Assembly (NCBI GenBank): GCA_963730165.1
Contig: CAVSQS010000001.1
Coordinates: 620,001-684,000 of the forward strand
Direction: 5' to 3'
Origin: DASSQJ01 sp963730165
Lineage (GTDB): Bacteria; Actinomycetota; Actinomycetes; Actinomycetales; Dermatophilaceae
DNA length: 64,000 nucleotides
The notes under the pieces were generated by a model that had not been told where the DNA came from, did not search any database, and was given only the letters and a program-made list of their open reading frames with translations. Every line of letters starts with the position of its first letter. Within the stretch, counting starts at the first letter, position 1. Of this stretch, positions 26,320 through 36,421 are shown piece by piece. The position numbers and the translations under genes were made by a program.

Positions 26320-29300
26320 TCAGGGGGCTGGGGTGAGCTCCGCGATGGCGCGACGGACCCGCTTCTCGGAGACGGGGCGGGCGGTCCCGAGGGTCTGGGC
26401 GAACAGGCTGACCCGCAGCTCCTCGACGAGCCAACCGACGTCGACCACCTCCGGCGCCGACCGGCGTGCCGCCGGCAGCACCTCGAGGAGGTCGGCGTAG
26501 GCGGACTCCACGGCGTCGATCTGCTCCTGCAGCAGCGGCTCCCGGGGGTTCGTCGCCGCCCGCTCCAGGCGGTGCTGCGCGCCGCGCAGGTAGCGCTCGA
26601 CGTCACGCAGCCGCGCCAGCCCCGTCGCGGCGACGAAACCGGGCCGCACGAGGCTGTCGAGCTGGGCGCGCACGTCGGCCCGGGTGGCCCGGGTGGCGTC
26701 CGCGGCCGCGCCGGCGCCGAGCGAGGCCAGGGTGCGCCGCACCCCGGCGGCCAGCGCGAGCACCGGCTCGACGGCCTGCACGACGGTGAGCACCCGGGAT
26801 GCCGCGTGCGCACGGACCGCCGCGAGCACCGCCTCGAACTCGGCCTCGGTCCGGACCGGCCCGCTGACGCACTCGGCGACGATGTCGTCGACGGCGGCGT
26901 CGAGGCAGTCCTGGAGCAGCGCCGGGACCGAGCCGTGCGGGTTGTCCGCAAGCGCGAGCTTCTCGGCGTTGGTGAGCCGCGAGAGCACCCGCTTCCACGG
27001 GGCGGTGGTGTTGAGCAGGAGCAGACGGCGCACCCCGGCGCGGTGGGCCGCGGCGGCCGACCCGGCATCCGGCAGCACCCGGAGCCCGACCGAGGCACCC
27101 TCGTCGACGAGCGCCGGGTACCCCACGACGACCTGCCGCCCGACCCGCCCCTCGAAGGTCTCCGGCACGGTCCCGACCGTCCACGCCGTGAGCCCGGCGC
27201 GCTCGATCGAGGCGCCCGCGCGGGCCATCCCGGCCCTGAGCTCGCCGCCGACCTGCTCGCGCAGCGCGTCGAGGTCCTTCCCGCGGGCGATGACCTGCCG
27301 GCGCGACCCCTCCACCGAGAACGTGATCCGCAGGTGGCCCGGGACCCGGGCCCAGTCCCACTCCACCGGGTCGATCCGCACCCCCGTGCGCGCCTGGAGT
27401 ACCCGGGCGAGCTCGTCGGTGAGCCGACCCCGGGCCGGGTCGGCCTCGGCGAGGGCGGCCACCGCGTGGTCGGGCGTCGGGACGAAGTGCCGGCGGGTCG
27501 CCTTCGGCAGCGACTTCAGGAGGGCCACGGCGAGCTCGTCACGCAGCCCCGGCACCTGCCAGTCGAAGCCCTCGGCGGTGAGCCGGTTGAGCACGGTGAC
27601 CGGCACGTGGACGGTGACCCCGTCGGCCTCCTCGCCGGGGGCGAACTGGTAGGTGACGTCGAGCTCGAGGTCGCCCTGGTGCCACACCCGGGGGTAGTCG
27701 TTCGCCGAGACGGCCCCGCCGGCGTCGGACGTGAGGATCTCCTCGGTCAGCGTCAGCAGGTCGGGGCGTCGCCGACGCTCGCCGCGCCACCACCGGTCGA
27801 AGTGGCGCTCGGTGACGACGTCGGGGGGGATCCGCGCGTCGTAGAACGCGAAGACCACCTCGTCGTCCACGACGATGTCGCGCCGCCGGGCCCGTTCCTC
27901 CAGCTCGGACACCCGCTCGAGCGTGCGGCGGTTGGCGGTCCAGAAGTCGTGGTGCGGGTCCCAGTCGCCCTCGACGAGGGCGGACCGGATGAAGATCTCG
28001 CGCGCGGCCGCGGGGTCGATGCGTGCGTACTGCACCGTGCGGTCGGTGACGAGGGGGACGCCGTAGAGGGTGACCCGCTCGGTCGCGACCGCGGCCCCGG
28101 CCCGCCTGCTCCACCGGGGCTCGCTCACGGTGCGGGTCACGACGTGCGCCCCGGCCTCCTCGGCCCACTCCGGCTCGATGACCGCGACGGTGCGTGCCCA
28201 CAACCGGGTCGTCTCGACGAGCTCGGCCGCCATGACGACGTCGGGCCGACGACGGAAGAGGGTCGAGCCCGGGCTGATCCCGAAGCGTGCGCCGCGGGCC
28301 CCGACGTACTCGCGGCGGACCTCGTCGCGCACCCCGACGTGGGACAGCAGTCCGGCGAGCAGCGCCCGGTGCACGGTGTCCCAGTCGGGCTCGCGGTCGC
28401 GCGGGGCGGTCGCGACGTCGGGGTCGATGTGCGCCCCGCGGCAGGCCCGACGGAGCTGGGTGTGGAGGTCCTGCCACTCCCGGATCCGCAGGTAGTGGAG
28501 GTACTCGGCACGGCACATCCGCCGGAAGGCGCTGTGCGAGAGGGCCTTCTGCTGTGTCTTGAGGTAGCGCCAGAGGGTGTGCAGCGACGCGAAGTCGGAG
28601 GACTCGTCGCGGAACCTCGCGTGCTGCTGGTCGGCCTGGGCCTCCTTGTCGACCGGCCGCTCGCGCGGGTCCTGGATCGAGAGGGCAGCCACGAGGACGA
28701 GCACCTCGCGGGTGCAGCCGAGCCGCCCTGCCTCCACGACCATCCGGGCGAGCCGGGGGTCGAGCGGCAGCCGGGCGAGGGTACGACCCGTGGGGGTGAG
28801 CCGGCGACCACGGCCCCGGTGGCGGCCCGGCACCCGGTCGTCCGTGGAGAACGCACCGAGCTCCTCGAGGAGGCGGACCCCGTCGGCGACCTGACGGGCG
28901 TCGGGCGGGTCGACGAACGGGAACCGGGTGACGTCGCCGAGGCCGAGCGAGGTCATCTGGAGGATGACCGAGGCCAGCGAGGTGCGCTGGATCTCCGGCT
29001 CGGTGAACTCGGGCCGGGCGTCGTGGTCCTCCTCGGAGTACAACCGGATGCACACGCCCGGTGCGACGCGGCCGCACCGGCCGGCACGCTGGGCGGCGCT
29101 CGCGCGGCTCACCGGCTCGATGGGCAGCCGCTGCACCTTGGTGCGCTGGCTGTACCGGGAGATCCGGGCGGTCCCGGTGTCGACGACGTAGCCGACGCCC
29201 GGAACGGTCAGCGAGGTCTCGGCCACGTTCGTCGCGAGGACGATCCGGCGACCCGTTCCCCGGTGGAAGACCCGGTGCTGCTCGGCCGCCGAGAGCCGGG

Positions 29301-30255
29301 CGAAGAGCGGGAGCACCTCGGTCCCCGGCAGCCCGAGCCGGGTCAGCGCCTCCGCGGCATCCCGGATCTCCCGCTCGCCGGAGAAGAAGACGAGGATGTC
29401 GGTGGCGTCCGGGCTCGGCGGGGCCTCGGTCCACAGCTCCTCGACCGCCTCGAGAACGCCGGTCACCTGGTCCTTCTCGGCGACGACGTGCCGCCCGTCC
29501 GGGTCGAGCTCGACGAGGGGCCGGTAGCGCACCTGAACGGGGTAGGTGCGCCCGGAGACCTCGACGACCGGTACCTCGCGCACCACCTCGCCGCGTGCGT
29601 CGGTCGCGAAGTGCCGGGCGAAGCGGTCGGGGTCGATCGTCGCGGAGGTGACGATGACCTTGAGGTCCGGTCGCCGCGGGAGGAGCTGCTTGAGGTAGCC
29701 GAGGATGAAGTCGATGTTGAGGCTGCGCTCGTGGGCCTCGTCGATGATGATCGTGTCGTACCGCCGCAGCTCGCGGTCGCGCTGCATCTCGTTGAGCAGG
29801 ATGCCGTCGGTCATCACCTTGACGCGGGTGTCGGCGGTGCTCTCGTCGGTGAAGCGCACCTGGTAGCCGACGAGCTCGCCGAGCTCGACGTGCATCTCCT
29901 CGGCGATCCGCTCGGCGACCGAACGGGCGGCGATCCGCCGCGGTTGGGTGTGGCCGATCTGCCCCGTGCCGCCCCGGCCCAGCTCGAGGCACATCTTCGG
30001 CAGCTGGGTCGTCTTGCCGGAGCCGGTCTCGCCGGCGATGACGACGACCTGGTGGTCTCGGATCGCGGCGAGGATGTCGTCGCGACGTTCGACGACCGGC
30101 AGGCCTTCGGCGTAGTGGAGGGAGTCCGGCTCGACCGGTGGGCGGGGTTCGCGCGGCGCAGCCGGCGGGCGCCCGGCCCCGCGGGGCCTCCCCCGGCCCC
30201 GGCGCCGGCGGCGCGGCGCTGCGCCCCTGGGACGGGGTTCGGGCTCGGCGGGCAT
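26320..30255 (-). CDS. hrpA: ATP-dependent RNA helicase HrpA (DEAH box)
   Basis: 1311 residues, the length of E. coli HrpA (about 1300). After an Arg/Pro-rich N-terminus of 45 residues come Walker A GETGSGKT (75-82), DEAH (172-175), SAT (204-206), TNVAETSLT and the QRAGRCGR motif, then the winged-helix/ratchet region and the long DUF3418 C-terminal domain. HrpA-type helicases act in RNA processing and in rescuing stalled ribosomes. ATG 30255 is seven bases after TATCCT, so the mRNA is probably leaderless. The WXG-like genes end 42 bases upstream. Confidence 0.95.
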   Translation of the reverse strand: MPAEPEPRPRGAAPRRRRRGRGRPRGAGRPPAAPREPRPPVEPDSLHYAEGLPVVERRDDILAAIRDHQVVVIAGETGSGKTTQLPKMCLELGRGGTGQIGHTQPRRIAARSVAERIAEEMHVELGELVGYQVRFTDESTADTRVKVMTDGILLNEMQRDRELRRYDTIIIDEAHERSLNIDFILGYLKQLLPRRPDLKVIVTSATIDPDRFARHFATDARGEVVREVPVVEVSGRTYPVQVRYRPLVELDPDGRHVVAEKDQVTGVLEAVEELWTEAPPSPDATDILVFFSGEREIRDAAEALTRLGLPGTEVLPLFARLSAAEQHRVFHRGTGRRIVLATNVAETSLTVPGVGYVVDTGTARISRYSQRTKVQRLPIEPVSRASAAQRAGRCGRVAPGVCIRLYSEEDHDARPEFTEPEIQRTSLASVILQMTSLGLGDVTRFPFVDPPDARQVADGVRLLEELGAFSTDDRVPGRHRGRGRRLTPTGRTLARLPLDPRLARMVVEAGRLGCTREVLVLVAALSIQDPRERPVDKEAQADQQHARFRDESSDFASLHTLWRYLKTQQKALSHSAFRRMCRAEYLHYLRIREWQDLHTQLRRACRGAHIDPDVATAPRDREPDWDTVHRALLAGLLSHVGVRDEVRREYVGARGARFGISPGSTLFRRRPDVVMAAELVETTRLWARTVAVIEPEWAEEAGAHVVTRTVSEPRWSRRAGAAVATERVTLYGVPLVTDRTVQYARIDPAAAREIFIRSALVEGDWDPHHDFWTANRRTLERVSELEERARRRDIVVDDEVVFAFYDARIPPDVVTERHFDRWWRGERRRRPDLLTLTEEILTSDAGGAVSANDYPRVWHQGDLELDVTYQFAPGEEADGVTVHVPVTVLNRLTAEGFDWQVPGLRDELAVALLKSLPKATRRHFVPTPDHAVAALAEADPARGRLTDELARVLQARTGVRIDPVEWDWARVPGHLRITFSVEGSRRQVIARGKDLDALREQVGGELRAGMARAGASIERAGLTAWTVGTVPETFEGRVGRQVVVGYPALVDEGASVGLRVLPDAGSAAAAHRAGVRRLLLLNTTAPWKRVLSRLTNAEKLALADNPHGSVPALLQDCLDAAVDDIVAECVSGPVRTEAEFEAVLAAVRAHAASRVLTVVQAVEPVLALAAGVRRTLASLGAGAAADATRATRADVRAQLDSLVRPGFVAATGLARLRDVERYLRGAQHRLERAATNPREPLLQEQIDAVESAYADLLEVLPAARRSAPEVVDVGWLVEELRVSLFAQTLGTARPVSEKRVRRAIAELTPAP

Positions 30256-30296
30256 GCGCGACAGGATAGGTCGGCGCCGTTTCGCCACCGAACCGG

Positions 30297-31487
30297 TCAC
30301 GGCACCTCGCGGCCCCGTCGAGGAGAGTCGTGGGAACCGGTGCTCCGGTCGGCCGCCTTCTGCCCCGCGGCGGCGGCCGCCTGCAGGGTCACGCCCGAGG
30401 CGTACATGCCGCGCGTCCCGTTGGCGGTGGCGAGCCGCCACTCGTCGAGGAACCGCCTGTCGAGCGCGGCCCTGACCCGCGCGCGCCCCGTGGCCAGTCC
30501 GCCGCGGACACGCGCCACCGGACCCACCCGGGGCGGCCGCACCGGCGGACCCCCGAGGAGCGCGCTCGGGGTGGCCCGGGGCGCCGGCACGTCGAAGGTC
30601 CGTCGGACGGCGGCGACCCGGCGCCGGGCCTCGGCGACCGAGCCGGCGAGGACCCGTTCGCGCGACGAGAGCCGGCCGAGGACCTCCACCCCGTCGGCAC
30701 CGAGGCGTGCACCCGCGCCGGCACCCGTGGCGAGCGCCCGCCCGGCGAAGCCGGTGGCCGTGCACGCCGCCGACGCGGCGACCGCGCCCCAGCTCCCCTC
30801 GCCGTAGCCGACGAGCAGGGCCAGGTCACCGGCCGTGCCGACCCCGTCGCCGACGAGGGCCACGGGTCCGAGCTCCGGGGCGAGCGGGGTGAGCAGGCCG
30901 AGGGTGCCGACGTCGTGCCCTGTCCCGGCCGTGCTGCTCAGGGCACGGTAGGTCCACGGGTCGGCGAGGCCGTCGTCCGCGAGCGCGCGCAGGGCATGAG
31001 CACACCGGCGGTCGGCCTCGGCGAGGGCCGCGAGCGCCACGGCGTGCTGCCGCCGGCACCGCTCCATCGTCTCCGCCTCGCCCTGCTGGTGTCGGCGGAC
31101 CGCGAGGAGCAGTGGGTCGGCCTCGCCGACACCCTGCGAGACGAGCGACCAGGCCCGGTTCTCGAGCGAGACGTACCGCTCCTGCGCGGCGGTGTGCTCG
31201 CGCTGGGCGCGCGCGGTGTCGGCCTGGGCGGCCTCGAGGGCGTCCGCGAGCGCCCGCACCGGGCCCACCGCCCCGAGGTGGCGCCGCCCGGCGGCGTCGA
31301 GGGCCCCCGGAACCGCGCCCACCCGCGTCCCGAAAGCCTCCCCCGCCGGTCCGTCCCACACCGCTCCCCCACGGAGGCGCGCGAGCACCGTGGACATCGC
31401 GGTGAGCCGCTCGCCCGTGACAGCGAGGCGGTCAGCGAGCAGCCGCACGGACTCGGGCGAGCCGGAGAGCGGCGCCAGCACGGTCAC
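30297..31487 (-). CDS. Large WXG/ESX-like protein of unknown function
   Basis: 396 residues. The N-terminal 100 residues form a predicted helical hairpin with a W-x-G turn at 43-45 (AVWDGPAGEAF), as in WXG100/LXG secretion substrates. An Ala-rich coiled segment (about 95-180) follows, then a glycine-rich hydrophobic stretch (200-260) and a basic tail. There is no signal peptide. The GTG start overlaps the stop of the small gene by four bases, so the two proteins are translationally coupled and may pair. No ESX/type VII ATPase is in the window; a polymorphic-toxin role is possible but no toxin domain is recognised. Confidence 0.65.
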   Translation of the reverse strand: MTVLAPLSGSPESVRLLADRLAVTGERLTAMSTVLARLRGGAVWDGPAGEAFGTRVGAVPGALDAAGRRHLGAVGPVRALADALEAAQADTARAQREHTAAQERYVSLENRAWSLVSQGVGEADPLLLAVRRHQQGEAETMERCRRQHAVALAALAEADRRCAHALRALADDGLADPWTYRALSSTAGTGHDVGTLGLLTPLAPELGPVALVGDGVGTAGDLALLVGYGEGSWGAVAASAACTATGFAGRALATGAGAGARLGADGVEVLGRLSSRERVLAGSVAEARRRVAAVRRTFDVPAPRATPSALLGGPPVRPPRVGPVARVRGGLATGRARVRAALDRRFLDEWRLATANGTRGMYASGVTLQAAAAAGQKAADRSTGSHDSPRRGREVP

Positions 31488-31771
31488 CGGGCGCCGCCGA
31501 CGAGCCGGCGCCGCACGGCGGACTCGGTGTCGACGTAGAGGCCACCGGCCGCGACCGCCGCCTCCCCGAGCGCCGCGAGATCCTCGGCGGTGCGCAGCCG
31601 CACCAGCCGCCAGCCGCCGAGCAGCTCTCCGAGGGCGGTCCCCGACTCCCCGGGACCGAGCGCCCAGAGGTCCGGCCGCGGGTCACCGACGCGCGCCAAG
31701 GCCTCGGCGAGGTCGAGGAGTGCCTCACCGAGGGCGGCGACCTCGCCGGCATCCACCCGGTACGTCGTCAT
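31484..31771 (-). CDS. Small WXG100/EspC-like protein
   Basis: 95 residues, almost fully helical: VAALGEALLDLAEALARV, a turn around LWALGPGESG, then LGELLGGWRLVRLRTAEDLAALGEAAVAAGGLYVDTE. Length and two-helix plan match EspC/WXG100-like partners that dimerise with larger ESX proteins. ATG 31771 follows TAGCGT (31778-31783, minus) by six bases, a leaderless start. The stop overlaps the next gene (GTGA). Secretion is a guess from fold and pairing. Confidence 0.65.
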   Translation of the reverse strand: MTTYRVDAGEVAALGEALLDLAEALARVGDPRPDLWALGPGESGTALGELLGGWRLVRLRTAEDLAALGEAAVAAGGLYVDTESAVRRRLVGGAR

Positions 31772-31846
31772 GCGGGCACGCTAGGCGGCCCCGCGGGCAC
31801 CGCCCGCCGGTTGTCCACAGGCCCGGCGGGAGCCGGCGCGCGCTCC

Positions 31847-32230
31847 TCAGCCGCCGGCGGGAGGGACCACCGTCTGGGTGTAGAGCGCCAGACCCCACCG
31901 GTCGCCGGTGCGGGTGTAGAGGCTGGTCATCAACCCGACGAAGTCTGGTGAGCCCTTGCGGCGGGCCGTCCCCCGGTACACGAGGGCGGCAGCCTCCGGG
32001 CCGGCCGTCACGAGCCGCTCGTCGGCGATCTCGTAGCCGTCCCACGGCGGGGCGTCCCCGAGCGACGCGACCACCCCGGCCCGGTCGAGCACGGCCCCGT
32101 TCGCGAGCACCATCAGTGCGTCGTCGGTCATCAGCTGCCCGTAGACCTCGTCACCCGTGCCGTTGCACAGGGAGTCCCATCCGCGGCGCTCGAGGCCGAG
32201 GAGCACGTCGGTCAGCGTGGCATCGTCCAT
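31847..32230 (-). CDS. NTF2-like (DUF4440-type) protein
   Basis: 127 residues. Helix LLGLERRGWDSLCNGTGDEVYGQLMTDDALMVLANG, DRAGVVASLGDAPPWDGYEI and the final strands AALVYRGTARRKG and MTSLYTRTGDRWGLALYTQT form a typical DUF4440/SnoaL-like cone fold. It is not closely similar to the two SnoaL-like proteins of the LAL module. ATG 32230 stands six bases after TACGGT, again leaderless. It has its own promoter downstream of the metY terminator. Confidence 0.78.
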   Translation of the reverse strand: MDDATLTDVLLGLERRGWDSLCNGTGDEVYGQLMTDDALMVLANGAVLDRAGVVASLGDAPPWDGYEIADERLVTAGPEAAALVYRGTARRKGSPDFVGLMTSLYTRTGDRWGLALYTQTVVPPAGG

Positions 32231-32295
32231 CCGGCCACCGTAGGCGCCGTCGCAGCACCGTGGGGCCCTCGAGTCCCGCGGTCGCTGATGCCGAT

Positions 32296-32326
32296 GGGGT
32301 GGCCCGGCACGATGCCGGGCCACCCC
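32296..32326 (-). terminator. Strong hairpin terminator of metY
   Basis: GGGGTGGCCCGGCA and TGCCGGGCCACCCC pair perfectly over 14 bp around a CGA loop, 20 bases after the metY stop. Flanking bases extend the stem with one mismatch. No T-run. Confidence 0.75.
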
Positions 32327-32345
32327 GTCGGCGGCGGGCCGGGCG

Positions 32346-33707
<1,362 letters not shown>

Positions 33708-33794
33708 CGCGTCACTCCTGTTGAGGGTGCGCCGGCGTCGGGCCGGGCGCACGTCGGTGCGTGTGCTCGGCGGGGTGACCGTGAGGTCTCCCGC

Positions 33795-33901
33795 GCTTGC
33801 GGGCGGCGGGTGCCGCTCGCCAGGTCCTCACCCGGGGCACCCCACCGCGGAAGGAGGGTTGCCGGCCAGCGAGCCGGGGCTTGGCGCTGGCACTCATGAC
33901 C
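33795..33901 (-). promoter_or_regulatory. SAM-IV riboswitch of metY
   Basis: Minus-strand leader beginning GGTCATGAGTGCCAGC with CGGCAACCCTCC, CCGCGGTGGGGTGCCCCGGG and the closing GAGGACC, followed by a GCGGC-ACCC-GCCGC stem. It is the same aptamer as upstream of metX, with compensatory changes in the CCAAGCCCCGGCTCG arm. TACCGT at 33909-33914 (minus) is the -10, like TACCAT before the metX copy. The remaining 319-bp gap to the plus-strand reductase shows nothing else. Confidence 0.9.
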
Positions 33902-34026
33902 TGCCTCCACGGTAGCCCGGTCCCGGCCGGCTGTTCGCGGCCCGTCTCACCCATCGGGCGTACCCCACCCGGTCCCCCGCTCCCCCGGGGCGAGGCCGGG
34001 GTGGGGGTCGGGGCAGGATGGGTGCC

Positions 34027-35076
34027 ATGACCTTCCGCGCCCTCGACTACACGGCCGCCGACGACCGCTACGACGCGGGGATGCCGTACCGCCGGGTCGG
34101 CCGCTCCGGGCTCGACCTCCCGGCCGTCTCCCTCGGGCTCTGGCACAACTTCGGGGACGACGTGCCCCTGGAACGCCAGCAGGCGGTCCTGCGCCGCGCC
34201 TTCGACCGCGGCGTCACGCACTTCGACCTCGCCAACAACTACGGGCCTCCGTACGGGTCGGCCGAGCGCAACTTCGGGACGATCCTCGCCCGCGACTTCC
34301 GTCCCTACCGCGACGAGCTCGTCATCAGCTCCAAGGCGGGCTACGACATGTGGCCCGGTCCGTACGGCCAGGGCGGTGGCTCCCGCAAGTACATCGTCGC
34401 GAGCTGCGAGCAGTCACTGCAGCGGATGGGCCTGGAGTACGTCGACATCTTCTACTCGCACCGCTTCGACGAGACGACGCCGCTCGAGGAGACCCTCGGC
34501 GCCCTCGACTCGCTCGTCCGGGCGGGCAAGGCCCTCTACGTGGGGATCTCCTCGTACTCGGCCGCGCGCACCCGCGAGGCGGTCGACATCCTCGGTGCGA
34601 TGGGCACACCCTTGCTCATCCACCAGCCGTCGTACTCGATGCTGAACCGCTGGGTCGAGGAGGAGGGTCTGCTCGACGCCCTCGAGGAGACCGGCACCGG
34701 CTGCATCGCCTTCTCGCCGCTCGCCCAGGGCATGCTCACCGACAAGTACCTCCACGGCATCCCGGAGGGCTCGCGGGCCGCCCAGGACAAGTCGCTGGAC
34801 CCCGGCCTGCTCACCGACGAGGCGCTGGGGCACGTCCGGGCGCTCGACGAGGTCGCGAGGGCGCGAGGGCAGTCGCTCGCGCAGATGGCGATCGCGTGGG
34901 TGCTGCGCGACCACCGGGTGACCTCGGCGCTCATCGGCGCCTCGTCGGTCGCCCAGCTCGACGACAGCCTCGACGCCGTCAGGAACCTGGACTTCACCGA
35001 CGAGGAGCTCGAGGTCATCGACCGGCACGCGGTCGACTCCGGGATCAACCTGTGGAAGACCTCGAGCGAGAAGTGA
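34027..35076 (+). CDS. Aldo/keto reductase, L-glyceraldehyde-3-phosphate reductase (YghZ) type
   Basis: 349 residues. TIM-barrel NADPH-dependent reductase with the catalytic tetrad Asp67, Tyr72, Lys103 and His145 (FDLANNYGPPYGSAE, SSKAGYDMW, YSHRFD). SLGLWHNFGDD and the C-terminal IGASSVAQLDDSL are typical of the YghZ/Kv-beta-like group, which reduces L-glyceraldehyde-3-P and methylglyoxal-type aldehydes. I chose ATG 34027: CAGGAT ends seven bases upstream (possibly leaderless); ATG 34018 would add three residues. The nitroreductase gene follows 13 bases later. Confidence 0.9.
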   Translation: MTFRALDYTAADDRYDAGMPYRRVGRSGLDLPAVSLGLWHNFGDDVPLERQQAVLRRAFDRGVTHFDLANNYGPPYGSAERNFGTILARDFRPYRDELVISSKAGYDMWPGPYGQGGGSRKYIVASCEQSLQRMGLEYVDIFYSHRFDETTPLEETLGALDSLVRAGKALYVGISSYSAARTREAVDILGAMGTPLLIHQPSYSMLNRWVEEEGLLDALEETGTGCIAFSPLAQGMLTDKYLHGIPEGSRAAQDKSLDPGLLTDEALGHVRALDEVARARGQSLAQMAIAWVLRDHRVTSALIGASSVAQLDDSLDAVRNLDFTDEELEVIDRHAVDSGINLWKTSSEK

Positions 35077-35089
35077 GTTGCACGACGGT

Positions 35090-35524
35090 ATGAGCGACCA
35101 GTACATCCCCAGCCCGTCCGAGTGGGTGCGTGAGCAGGTCGAGACGATCGAGAAGACCGGCGACACGCGCTCCGTGAGCGTCATGGACCGCCCCGTCGTC
35201 GTCATGACCCTGCGTGGGCGCAGGTCCGGTGCGCTGCGGAAGGTCCCGGTCATGCGCGTCGAGCACGACGGCGTCTACGCCGCGGTCGCGAGCAAGGGCG
35301 GAGCCCCCGACCACCCGGCGTGGTACCGCAACCTGCTCGCCCACCCGCACATCACCCTCCAGGACGGCACCCGGTCGTGGCGGGCGACGGCCCGGGAGAT
35401 CAGCGGCGAGGAGCGCGACCTCTGGTGGGAGCGCTGCGTCGCCGCGTACCCCCCCTACGCCGACTACCAGGAGCGGACCGACCGGCTCATCCCCGTGCTC
35501 GTCCTGGAGCCCGAGGAGGGCTGA
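35090..35524 (+). CDS. Deazaflavin (F420)-dependent nitroreductase family protein
   Basis: 144 residues, single split beta-barrel of the DDN family: VVVMTLRGRRSGALRKVPVMRV, YAAVASKGGAPDHPAWYRNLLAHPHITLQDG and the helix RDLWWERCVAAYPPYADYQ. These match actinobacterial F420H2-dependent quinone/nitro reductases such as Rv3547. Cofactor use is inferred from family; it may instead bind another deazaflavin or haem-like ligand. It follows the aldo/keto reductase by 13 bases and probably shares its transcript. Confidence 0.88.
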   Translation: MSDQYIPSPSEWVREQVETIEKTGDTRSVSVMDRPVVVMTLRGRRSGALRKVPVMRVEHDGVYAAVASKGGAPDHPAWYRNLLAHPHITLQDGTRSWRATAREISGEERDLWWERCVAAYPPYADYQERTDRLIPVLVLEPEEG

Positions 35525-35535
35525 GGGCCCGCGGC

Positions 35536-35979
35536 TCAGCGCGGGACGGCCTCCTGCGCCGGCTCCTCCGCCTCGCCCCGGTCGACGCGCCGGAACCACC
35601 AGAGGCCGAGGACCGGAAGGACGAGCGGCACGAAGCCGTACCCGGAGCCGAAGTGCGACCAGACGGTCTTGTCGGGGAACGCCTCGGGCACGACGTAGGA
35701 CATCGTCCCGACGACGAGCACCCCGACGAGCTCGATGGTGCAGGCGACGACGCCGACGCGCACCCAGCGGCCTCCCCTGGCGAGGCACCACGTCGCGAGG
35801 ACGTAGACGACCGCCGCGAACGCGGAGAGGACGTAGGCGAGCGGGGCCCGGGAGAAGTACTCGGTGATCTGCAGGACCGAACGGCCGGTCGCCGCGAGGG
35901 CGAGCACGGCGTAGACGACGACGAGCACGACCCCCGGACCACCCAGGGCCCGGCGCCTCGTCGAGGCATCTTCAGGCAT
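35536..35979 (-). CDS. Four-helix membrane protein, unknown function
   Basis: 147 residues with four predicted membrane helices (about 15-31, 45-67, 74-93 and 112-129) and charged ends. The family is common in actinobacteria as a conserved hypothetical integral membrane protein; I know of no function. Its start overlaps the end of the upstream membrane gene by eight bases, so the two are translated together and may form one complex. Confidence 0.7.
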   Translation of the reverse strand: MPEDASTRRRALGGPGVVLVVVYAVLALAATGRSVLQITEYFSRAPLAYVLSAFAAVVYVLATWCLARGGRWVRVGVVACTIELVGVLVVGTMSYVVPEAFPDKTVWSHFGSGYGFVPLVLPVLGLWWFRRVDRGEAEEPAQEAVPR

Positions 35980-36334
35980 AGGTGTTCCAGATCTGCAGGA
36001 GCCGCGCGCTCATCACCGCGACGGCGAAACCGCCGACGGCGATCGAGCCCATGGCCCAGCGCGACTTCTCCTTGATGGCGAGGAAGATGGTGCCGACGGG
36101 GATGAGGGGCAGGCTCACCAGGTACGCGATGTACGTGGCCTGCTCGGTGCCGTCGCCGATGCTGCCGACGTTGACGATCCCCACGACCGCCTGGACGACC
36201 AGCCCGAGCTCGATGACGACGGCGAGGATGACGACGAGGTCGTCGATGAGCCGGTCGCGCACCGCGTAGGCGACCGTGATGACGCAGAGCACGGTGGCCA
36301 GGGCCACGACCGCGTACGTCAGGGGGGCGAGCAC
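35972..36334 (-). CDS. Small membrane protein, unknown function
   Basis: 120 residues, four predicted helices: APLTYAVVALATVLCVITVAYAV, DLVVILAVVIELGLVVQAVVGIV, TYIAYLVSLPLIPVGTIFLAI, and a last one after KEKSRWAMGS. GTG 36334 is six bases after TAGGGT, a leaderless start. It overlaps the second membrane gene downstream by eight bases. The pair is divergent from the alpha/beta hydrolase gene. Confidence 0.75.
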   Translation of the reverse strand: MLAPLTYAVVALATVLCVITVAYAVRDRLIDDLVVILAVVIELGLVVQAVVGIVNVGSIGDGTEQATYIAYLVSLPLIPVGTIFLAIKEKSRWAMGSIAVGGFAVAVMSARLLQIWNTYA

Positions 36335-36421
36335 CCGCCCACCCTAGACCGGCCACCCCCGCACCCCTCGCCCGCCCGGGCGGTGACCGGCGCGCCTGTC
36401 GCGGGGTGCGACACTCCTGCC

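Noticed and set aside
26572..30807. A 1411-codon plus-strand open frame covering hrpA
   Set aside because: It is antisense to a fully conserved HrpA with all helicase motifs. Its composition is Arg/Gly/Asp/Val-rich without any domain, as expected for a shadow frame in GC-rich DNA.
31811..31819. TTGTCCACA, a consensus DnaA box (also at 42147-42155)
   Set aside because: Single boxes in short gaps, with no cluster, AT-rich unwinding region or dnaA/dnaN genes; not an origin.
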